Positions 33,619 to 40,291 of a DNA stretch of 64,000 nucleotides are shown one piece after another. This stretch comes from Flammeovirga sp. SJP92 (lineage in GTDB: Bacteria > Bacteroidota > Bacteroidia > Cytophagales > Flammeovirgaceae), in assembly GCF_001583495.1 (NCBI RefSeq), contig NZ_LQAQ01000046.1:1-64000 (forward strand), written 5' to 3'. A program made the position numbers and the translations under genes. Below the pieces are notes generated by a model. The model saw only the letters and a program-made list of their open reading frames with translations, did no database searches and was not told where the DNA came from. Each line of letters opens with the position of its first letter. Position 1 is the stretch's first letter.

Positions 33619-33708
33619 CCATAGTTTTAACTATGGTGCACGTTTAGGGTGTTCCATAAACCCTCATCCTCAAAAACCCATGAATTAATTCATGGGTTTT
33701 TGAGGATG
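33619..33708. repeat. Hairpin CCATAGTT/AACTATGG and a 44-bp perfect palindrome
   Basis: The first hairpin (33619-33626 with 33629-33636) has a 2-nt loop. The second is a perfect inverted repeat without spacer from 33665 to 33708: 22 bp read the same on both strands around its centre GAATTAATTC, with outer arms CATCCTC and GAGGATG. Both contain CCCAT-type arms like the hairpins upstream. The palindrome lies between the xus-like operon and the convergent AraC gene, whose stop codon follows 2 bp later, and probably ends transcription from both sides. Confidence 0.88.
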
Positions 33709-33710
33709 TG

Positions 33711-34694
33711 TTATTTGGATGGTAAAATCTCCTTAGGATTCACCCCTTTGATTTTCTTAAACATCTGCGAAAATTTTGAAGGTGTTTCATATCCCAAATC
33801 GAGGCTTATTTCTAAAATAGAATATTCCCCACTTTTCAATCTACGCATTGCTTCTTCCATTTTTACTTGAAGATGATATTGATAAACTGAAGTATTGAAA
33901 AGGGTTTTAAAATCCCTTTTAAGCTTAGAAACACTCATGCCAAATTCCTGAGCGAGGTCATTCAAGACAATTTTTTCACTGAGTTGATTGACCAGTTTTT
34001 TTCTAATTTCCAACAAACGTTGATAATCACTGATATGTAATCCATTCAAATCATCTTCCTTATTTAAGTAAATGACAGAGTCGAAAAGTTTACTTAGTAT
34101 TTCTATTCCTTTAGCAAGTATTAAAGGTGTTGGCTTAGTAGCCGATTCTTTGATGATGAACATTTCATCCATCAAAATAATAAGTTCAGCAGGAAGGGGA
34201 GTATGATAGGCTATACCTGTATCTTCGGGAAAAAGTTGGTTTATTTCTTCCAAATACTCAGGCATAATTTCATTAATTACTTTTTTAGAAACACGAAATC
34301 CAACAGTTTGAATTTTTGTATTGGCAGGAGCAAAATTATTGATCTCAAATAATCCATTGTGCATCAATACTCTTTTATTACTATCAGCTTTTAAAAACTC
34401 TTCTTTGTCATCAAAGAAATGATTGATTTCTCCATTTTTAATCAGATTAATATGCAATAACTCGGGATCTTCATCAGTGGTCCTAGAAGTAGTAAAGTGG
34501 AGGTCTGACAGAAAGTCAATTAATAGAATCTCAAACTTTTCCCAATACATATAAATATCAAGTTCAATTTTTGATTTGCCTTTATTATATCTGTATTGAT
34601 GATTATCGAGGAACTCCCCACCAAATTCTTGAAGTAGATTGTCTACTAAGTTAATGGTCATGCCTTCTTTAAAGTTGAGATTAAATGTATCCAT
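33711..34694 (-). CDS. AraC family transcriptional regulator
   Basis: A 327-residue AraC paralog with first recognition helix VSKLKRDFKTLF and second helix TPSKFSQMFKK (C-terminal domain about 230-325). It diverges from the DUF3604 gene at 34971 with a two-repeat operator between them. Operators of similar sequence stand before the barrel protein (26377) and the xus-like receptor (27461), so it may control all three. Ends KEILPSK, with a normal stop. Confidence 0.92.
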   Translation of the reverse strand: MDTFNLNFKEGMTINLVDNLLQEFGGEFLDNHQYRYNKGKSKIELDIYMYWEKFEILLIDFLSDLHFTTSRTTDEDPELLHINLIKNGEINHFFDDKEEFLKADSNKRVLMHNGLFEINNFAPANTKIQTVGFRVSKKVINEIMPEYLEEINQLFPEDTGIAYHTPLPAELIILMDEMFIIKESATKPTPLILAKGIEILSKLFDSVIYLNKEDDLNGLHISDYQRLLEIRKKLVNQLSEKIVLNDLAQEFGMSVSKLKRDFKTLFNTSVYQYHLQVKMEEAMRRLKSGEYSILEISLDLGYETPSKFSQMFKKIKGVNPKEILPSK

Positions 34695-34814
34695 ATTACT
34701 TATTATTTTGAATAATCTAATTTAGGCAATTACGATAGATTGTTCCTTAATAATGGAGACTATTTTTAGAACAAAAGTTAAACTATTTATGTAGCCTGAT
34801 CCATTAAAATAACA

Positions 34815-34880
34815 TGATCTTTTTGGGAGTTACACTGGTCTTTTTGGAAGAGAATTAGGGGTGTGCAGCTACTACATTTG
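34815..34880 (+). promoter_or_regulatory. AraC-type operator and promoter of the DUF3604 gene
   Basis: Direct repeats tgatctttttgggag (34815-34829) and tggtctttttggaag (34836-34850), 13 of 15 bases alike, start 21 bp apart; TACATTTG (34873-34880) begins 37 bp after the second. The clearest example of the shared geometry. Confidence 0.8.
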
Positions 34881-34970
34881 TAATATCAACATTGATAAAA
34901 AGAGATAAACGAAAATTTATTTATCATTTATAAATCGTGTTGAAAACTAATTATCAAAAACAAATAGATT

Positions 34971-36839
34971 ATGAAAAAATTATTGACACTTGTACTAGCT
35001 GCAGGTACGTTCTTGTCTAGTACAGCTCAAGAAGTACAGCAAGAGAAAGTTAAAGAATACTCTCCGTATATTGGTGATTTTGATCCAGGTCCACTTCCTG
35101 AAAATTATGATAAACCACTTTTTGGTGACACTCACTTCCATACATTTTGGTCGACAGATGCTGGTTTCTTAGGTATCGAGCCAGGTCCAGACATTGCATA
35201 CCGTGCGGCAAGAGGTGAAGAAGTGACAGCTCAGTCAGGATTTAAATTTAAATTAATTCGTCCATTAGACTTCGTTTTACTTTCTGATCATGCAGAAAAC
35301 TTAGGTCTTTCAGATTTTATCCGTAACGAAGATCCACTTTTACAGAAAAGTGAAGCGGGTAAGCGTTGGTTAGAAATGTTTAAAAATGGTGAAGGTTACA
35401 ATGCTTATTTAGAATGGGCACGTAATATCAATACCGATCAAATTAATGTACCAGAAATGGTAGAGACTATTTGGGGACGTGTGGTTGATAATGCTGAAAA
35501 ATACTATGAGCCAGGTAAATTTACTACATTCATTGGTTATGAATTTACGTCAGCACCAAACTCAAATAACTTACACAGAAATTTAATTTTTAGAGACGGT
35601 GCAGAGGAAGCATTGCAATACTTCCCTTATTCTGCTTTTGATTCTGGAAATCCAGAAGATATGTGGAAATTCTTAGCGGAGTATGAAGAAACAACTGGAG
35701 GTCGTGTTTTGGCTATTCCTCACAACCCGAACTTTTCAAACGGATTAATGTTTGATGATAAGACTTACGAAGGTCATGAGTTAACGAAAGAATGGGTAGA
35801 AACAAGAAGCCGTTTTGAAACGATTGTAGAAGTTTCACAGATGAAAGGTGATTCTGAAGCTCACCCTAATATTTCACCTGATGATCAGTTTGCTGATTTC
35901 GTGACGATGTCTCGTGGTAACATGATGGGTTCAGTTGAAAAAACGGATGACATGCTTTACAAAGAATATGCACGTTATGCTTACTTAGAAGGCCTTAAAA
36001 TCGAACGTAAAATTGGTGTGAACCCTTACAAATTTGGTATGATTGGTTCAACTGATGCCCACGGTGGTATCTCTTCTCAAAGAAATGAGAACTACTTTGG
36101 TAAAGGTGCTTTTATGGAGCCAAGTCCAGGACGTGGCGACGGTATTATGGTAAAAGGTTATAAAGAAGAACTTTCTATTTTCCGTGGCGAAAACGGTGCA
36201 GGTGGTCTTTGTGCAGTTTGGGCAAAAGAAAACAACCGTGAGTCTATCTTCGATGCAATGGAGCGTAAAGAAGTGTATGCTACTTCTGGTACTCGTATGT
36301 CAGTTCGTGTATTCGGTGGATTTGATTTCTCTGACAACGATCTTGATAACTTAGTAGATAACGGTTACTCTAAAGGTGTACCAATGGGTGGTGATCTTGA
36401 GGCAAATGGTCAAACTCCAGGTTTCATGATCAGAGCTCAAAAAGACCCTGACGGTGCAAACTTAGACCGTGTTCAAGTGATTAAAGGTTGGATCGATGCT
36501 GATGGTAACACTTTCGAGAAAGTATTTGATGCAGCAGTATCAGATAACCGTAAGATTAATAATGCAGGTGTTTGTGAGACAAATGTTGGATCGACTATCG
36601 ATTACGATAAGGCAACTTATACTAACGATATTGGAGCTGAAGAATTAACAACTTACTGGGAAGATCCTGAGTTCGACGCTTCACAAAATGCATTCTACTA
36701 TGTAAGAGTTTTAGAAATTCCAACTCCACGTTGGACACTTTATGACAAAGTATTCTTCGGTTCTGAAGTAGGAGAGGGTATTAAATTAGAAACACAAGAG
36801 AGAGCTTATGCATCGCCAATTTGGTACAATGCAAAATAA
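34971..36839 (+). CDS. DUF3604 domain protein (PHP-like), secreted
   Basis: A 622-residue exported protein: signal peptide ending STAQ, then a DUF3604 domain filling the rest. The segment FGDTHFHT near residue 55 and the later LLSDHAE and GSTDAHGG give metal-binding histidines and aspartates as in PHP-type phosphoesterases, so a metal hydrolase is likely. The biochemical role of DUF3604 is not established. It is co-located with sulfatases and DUF1214 here; a shared pathway is inference. Codon use is restricted (GGT, CGT, AAC), hinting at high expression. Controlled by the AraC at 33711. Confidence 0.88.
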   Translation: MKKLLTLVLAAGTFLSSTAQEVQQEKVKEYSPYIGDFDPGPLPENYDKPLFGDTHFHTFWSTDAGFLGIEPGPDIAYRAARGEEVTAQSGFKFKLIRPLDFVLLSDHAENLGLSDFIRNEDPLLQKSEAGKRWLEMFKNGEGYNAYLEWARNINTDQINVPEMVETIWGRVVDNAEKYYEPGKFTTFIGYEFTSAPNSNNLHRNLIFRDGAEEALQYFPYSAFDSGNPEDMWKFLAEYEETTGGRVLAIPHNPNFSNGLMFDDKTYEGHELTKEWVETRSRFETIVEVSQMKGDSEAHPNISPDDQFADFVTMSRGNMMGSVEKTDDMLYKEYARYAYLEGLKIERKIGVNPYKFGMIGSTDAHGGISSQRNENYFGKGAFMEPSPGRGDGIMVKGYKEELSIFRGENGAGGLCAVWAKENNRESIFDAMERKEVYATSGTRMSVRVFGGFDFSDNDLDNLVDNGYSKGVPMGGDLEANGQTPGFMIRAQKDPDGANLDRVQVIKGWIDADGNTFEKVFDAAVSDNRKINNAGVCETNVGSTIDYDKATYTNDIGAEELTTYWEDPEFDASQNAFYYVRVLEIPTPRWTLYDKVFFGSEVGEGIKLETQERAYASPIWYNAK

Positions 36840-36874
36840 CTTTTCAATCATTTTTGTTTAAGTGTATACTAAGG

Positions 36875-36905
36875 CAGCAGCTGAAGAAATTCGGTTGCTG
36901 TTTTA
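36875..36905 (+). terminator. Terminator of the DUF3604 gene
   Basis: An 11-bp stem with two G-U pairs (36875-36885 with 36890-36900), 4-nt loop, then TTTTATTT. The T-run overlaps the stop codon of the convergent AraC gene. Confidence 0.8.
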
Positions 36906-37892
36906 TTTCATTATAGTTACATCCGTAGGGCTTATTCCCTTCACTTTTTTAAACATCCTAGAAAAAGTAGCCAAGTTTTTATATCCCAAATCATAGGCAA
37001 TTTCACTGACACTATATTTACCAGACTGTAACCTTCTATAGGCCTCATCCATTTTTGCATTCATAAAATATTGATAGACGGAACTATTGAATAAAATTTT
37101 GAAATCTCTTTTTAGTTTGGATACGCTTATTCCGAATTCAGTTGCTAGCTCTTCCAAAACCACTTTCTGCTCAAAATTAGAAAGCAGTTTTTCTTTAATT
37201 TCAATCAGACGATTGTAGTCTTCAATATGTAAACCATATAATTCGTCACTTCCCTTTGATGCTTGAATGGATTGGATGACAAAAGTAAAAATTTCTAACC
37301 CTTTCGCCATCACTAATGGATTTTTCCAATCCTTTAAAGTCATAGAATGGAATATTTTTTCCATCAACATTTCCACCTCATTATTCTTTTTGAGGTGATA
37401 TCTCATTGGGGTGTTGCTTGGAAAAAGCTCTTCCAACAAAGCATCGGAATGAGGGAGTAACTGTGAAAAAGTACCTCTTTTTATTTTTATACCCACAGCA
37501 CTGTATTGATGAGTAGGCAAGTGGGCTTCAATAGGGAATAGACCATTAGAAATGAAAATATCTTTAGATTCTTGAGGTCCCAATACTTCAGAATCATCTT
37601 CAAATTGATGATGGATAACACCAGATTTAAAGATTCCAATATGTAAGTGATCAGTGTTGGCTTCTAATTCTCTTTCTACAACAGTTGATTGTTTCATATA
37701 CACATCACCAATCACTAATTGAAAACCAGGGATAAATTCATACAACAGCCAATCTATTTTTCCTTTAGAGTTATCCAGGATATAATGATTTCCCTTCAAA
37801 GTTCCACCTAGGTGCTCTAAAAATGAATCAATATAATTTCTAATATCACCCTCTTTTACCTTAAAGCGTATTTCTTTTTCCTTATTATACAT
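36903..37892 (-). CDS. AraC family transcriptional regulator without an adjacent target gene
   Basis: A 329-residue AraC paralog; C-terminal domain with first helix VSKLKRDFKILF and second helix NLATFSRMFKK. Unlike its five relatives it has no divergent gene: the operator and promoter at 37916-37981 point into a gap of about 130 bp that ends in a terminator and the convergent aldo/keto reductase. Its target may have been lost, may be a short RNA, or may lie elsewhere. The protein itself appears intact. Confidence 0.92.
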   Translation of the reverse strand: MYNKEKEIRFKVKEGDIRNYIDSFLEHLGGTLKGNHYILDNSKGKIDWLLYEFIPGFQLVIGDVYMKQSTVVERELEANTDHLHIGIFKSGVIHHQFEDDSEVLGPQESKDIFISNGLFPIEAHLPTHQYSAVGIKIKRGTFSQLLPHSDALLEELFPSNTPMRYHLKKNNEVEMLMEKIFHSMTLKDWKNPLVMAKGLEIFTFVIQSIQASKGSDELYGLHIEDYNRLIEIKEKLLSNFEQKVVLEELATEFGISVSKLKRDFKILFNSSVYQYFMNAKMDEAYRRLQSGKYSVSEIAYDLGYKNLATFSRMFKKVKGISPTDVTIMK

Positions 37893-37915
37893 ATCAACCT
37901 ATTTTCTTTCAATTT

Positions 37916-37981
37916 AGAGCTTTTGTGTAAACTCTTAAAGCTTTCGTGTAAAACATTTCCCTCTCAAAACTACTACTTTTG
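37916..37981 (+). promoter_or_regulatory. Orphan AraC-type operator and promoter
   Basis: Direct repeats agagcttttgtgtaa (37916-37930) and aaagctttcgtgtaa (37937-37951) start 21 bp apart; TACTTTTG (37974-37981) begins 37 bp after the second, the same spacing as at the other sites. No gene follows on the plus strand. Confidence 0.72.
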
Positions 37982-38088
37982 TACTATGGATAATGAGCAA
38001 ACAATTAGGTTGTTATGATAACATTAGATATAAATTTAGTAGTTTAAGTTATAAAAAAATCCACTTCAATATTTGAAGTGGATTTTTT
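37982..38088 (+). ncRNA. Possible short transcript (about 100 nt) from the orphan promoter
   Basis: The orphan promoter would start RNA near 37988, and a strong hairpin with T-run ends at 38088. Within it are only ten-codon open frames (MDNEQTIRLL from 37986, and an overlapping one), neither convincing. It may be a small regulatory RNA, or a scar where the AraC target gene was deleted. Confidence 0.3.
38054..38088. terminator. Bidirectional terminator (end of mannosidase operon)
   Basis: A perfect 16-bp stem (38054-38069 with 38073-38088), 3-nt loop, with T-runs on both strands. It ends the minus-strand aldo/keto reductase operon and any plus-strand RNA from the orphan promoter. Confidence 0.93.
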
Positions 38089-38109
38089 GTTATCAATCAA
38101 TATATTCTA

Positions 38110-38910
38110 TTAAAAGTCGAACGTTTCAGGATCTGGTCCCACACGTTTACCTTCGTTCATTTCAGCAATTTGATCCATATCTTCTTTTGATAATTCAAAA
38201 TCAAAGATCTGATAATTCGCTTCAATTCTTGATGGAGTAACGGACTTCGGCAATGCATTCACACCTCTTTGTAAGTGCCATCTCAACATCACCTGAGCAG
38301 TAGATTTATTGTACTTTTCACCAATTGCTGTTAGCGTTTCATCTTGGAATAAAGCCGCCTGCATCAATGGTCCCCAAGCCTGTACTTGAATTCCTCTTTC
38401 TTTACAGTAAGCAATCAAATCCGCTTGCTGTAATTTAGGGTGAATTTCAATTTGGTTGATGGCAGGAACAACTCCAGATTCCTCTAAATCTTTCAAATGA
38501 TGAGGGTTGAAGTTAGAAACACCAATAGATTTGATTAAACCTGATTTTTGTAATTCAATTAATTGATCCCATGCTTTCACATAACCTTTTGCAGGCCAGT
38601 GGATCAAATATAAATCGATATAATCTAACTGTAGTTTTTTCAAACTTAATTTTAATGCTTCTTCAGCATTCTCATTTCTAATATCCTCATTCCAAAGCTT
38701 AGTTGTGATAAACAATTCTTCTCTTGGAATACCAGATTCTTTGATCGCTTGACCCACACCTTCCTCATTTTCATAAATCATAGCGGTGTCAATGTGACGA
38801 TAACCTGCTTTTAAAGCTGCTAATACCGCTTGTTTTACTTCTTCGTCTTTTGATAAATAGGTACCAAAACCTAGGCTTGGGATTTGATTCCCATCATTTA
38901 GTTTCATCAT
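38110..38910 (-). CDS. Aldo/keto reductase
   Basis: A 266-residue NADPH-dependent oxidoreductase of the AKR superfamily, close in form to 2,5-diketo-D-gluconate reductases (AKR5). Catalytic tetrad visible: D41, Y46, K71 and H104 (DTAMIYENE, TTKLW, LIHWP). Cofactor segment LPKSVTPSRIEAN is near the end. No signal peptide. It is the last of three minus-strand genes (beta-mannosidase, AGE epimerase, reductase); the 20-bp gap suggests cotranscription with the epimerase, so it may reduce a released sugar, though a general detoxifying role is equally possible. Confidence 0.92.
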   Translation of the reverse strand: MMKLNDGNQIPSLGFGTYLSKDEEVKQAVLAALKAGYRHIDTAMIYENEEGVGQAIKESGIPREELFITTKLWNEDIRNENAEEALKLSLKKLQLDYIDLYLIHWPAKGYVKAWDQLIELQKSGLIKSIGVSNFNPHHLKDLEESGVVPAINQIEIHPKLQQADLIAYCKERGIQVQAWGPLMQAALFQDETLTAIGEKYNKSTAQVMLRWHLQRGVNALPKSVTPSRIEANYQIFDFELSKEDMDQIAEMNEGKRVGPDPETFDF

Positions 38911-38930
38911 TTTATTTATAGGTCTAATTA

Positions 38931-40175
38931 TTATTTCTTATTTAAAAATCGTATCATTTCTATTGTATGATAGGTAGATTTTCCTATGCTTCCTTTCAGC
39001 TCAGAAGTGATCGGTTGATCATCTTTTGAAGCATAAAAATACTCACCTCCATATTTACGGTCAACAAAGGTATCAAAGAAATATTGTTCAAACAAATGTT
39101 CTTCGTCACTATATTTTCCTTCATACAATGACAGTGCTATGATCGCTTCAGCATGTTGCCACCACGTCTTTCTGTCGTCCAATACTTTAGAAGTGTTCGG
39201 GTCAAATTCTGAATAAAATCCCTTTTGTATTTTTTGCTGATTAAAAATATCTTTCTTTAAAGTAATATCAATAATTTGTTGTCCAAGCTTCTTATAATGC
39301 TCTTGTGTTTCATGATCTAAAAATTCAAATTTTGAAGCTCTGAGTAATAAAGCGGATAGCTGAAAATTATGTCCTACAGTAACGGTAAAATCCATTGTCC
39401 CATCTTCCTTAATTTTTGGAGACCAATCATCATTGAGTTGCACATTTACCCATTCTGTATTTTGATTCCATCCGTATTGATACAAAAGAGATAAGTTTTC
39501 TTTAATCTGACCTTCATAAAGCTCTTTATGCTCTTGATCAGCTTCCCATAAGTTGATCATATAAGCCGTCAATGGATACATCAAAGATTGTAATGATTTT
39601 GAACCGGAAACTTGTCCTTTTTCAACATCATAATTTCCCCATAAACCACCTTTTTCTGTATCTCTAAATCGAGCAATAAACCCTTGATGAAGTTCATGAA
39701 GAATAGGCAATAATTCGGGATTTTTAGTTTGTCGGTATAACTCTGACAATCCGCATAATCCGTAGGCCTGTTGCCAAACATCTAAAGTACTTTGAATACC
39801 TGCTTTTTCTTCTTCAATAAATGAATGGGAGAAAGATCCCTTATCAGATTTTCCAATAAGATTTTGCTTTTGGAATTCGGCGACTTTTTGGGCTTTCTCC
39901 AAGTAGGCAGGATCATATTTTGATGCAAATGAAAGGCCGTAGATCAACCTACTTGTGGCTACTGTATATACTTTATTGGAAACTACCTTTCCTTCATTAT
40001 CAATTTCAGAATAATAGGTTCCTAGCTCTTCAGACCATGCATGATCATCAAAAAAGCCAATGAGTTGCTTGGCTTGTTGTTCATACAGATCCGTTACTTT
40101 TTCTTTTTCACTTGGTTTAGAACATCTAAAAAACAGGAGGGAAGTAAGTAAGATAGTGAAGTATTTAATTTTCAT
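38931..40175 (-). CDS. AGE family sugar 2-epimerase, lipoprotein
   Basis: A 414-residue (alpha/alpha)6-barrel protein of the N-acylglucosamine 2-epimerase/cellobiose 2-epimerase family, with a short lipobox-like FFRC near residues 15-18, so likely envelope-anchored. Active-site features of the family seen: histidines in VGHNFQLS and in KTWWQHAEAI, and the C-terminal YFYASKDD. Next to a beta-mannosidase it would most simply act as a mannobiose or mannose-oligosaccharide 2-epimerase. A GH130 mannosylglucose phosphorylase, its usual partner, is not in the window. Confidence 0.82.
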   Translation of the reverse strand: MKIKYFTILLTSLLFFRCSKPSEKEKVTDLYEQQAKQLIGFFDDHAWSEELGTYYSEIDNEGKVVSNKVYTVATSRLIYGLSFASKYDPAYLEKAQKVAEFQKQNLIGKSDKGSFSHSFIEEEKAGIQSTLDVWQQAYGLCGLSELYRQTKNPELLPILHELHQGFIARFRDTEKGGLWGNYDVEKGQVSGSKSLQSLMYPLTAYMINLWEADQEHKELYEGQIKENLSLLYQYGWNQNTEWVNVQLNDDWSPKIKEDGTMDFTVTVGHNFQLSALLLRASKFEFLDHETQEHYKKLGQQIIDITLKKDIFNQQKIQKGFYSEFDPNTSKVLDDRKTWWQHAEAIIALSLYEGKYSDEEHLFEQYFFDTFVDRKYGGEYFYASKDDQPITSELKGSIGKSTYHTIEMIRFLNKK

Positions 40176-40230
40176 ATTTCATTTTTTATTTATTGAGAGC
40201 CAAAGTTAAGAGGAGTTCTCTGAATCACAA

Positions 40231-40276
40231 AACCCACCAATAACCGATACTTTAGATTATAGGCTATTGATGGGTT
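40231..40276 (-). other. Long intercistronic hairpin
   Basis: A 15-bp stem with two G-U pairs (40231-40245 with 40262-40276) around a 16-nt loop lies between the beta-mannosidase and epimerase genes. On the minus strand TTTT follows, so it may partly terminate and lower epimerase expression. Confidence 0.6.
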
Positions 40277-40291
40277 GAATGATGGATGAAA

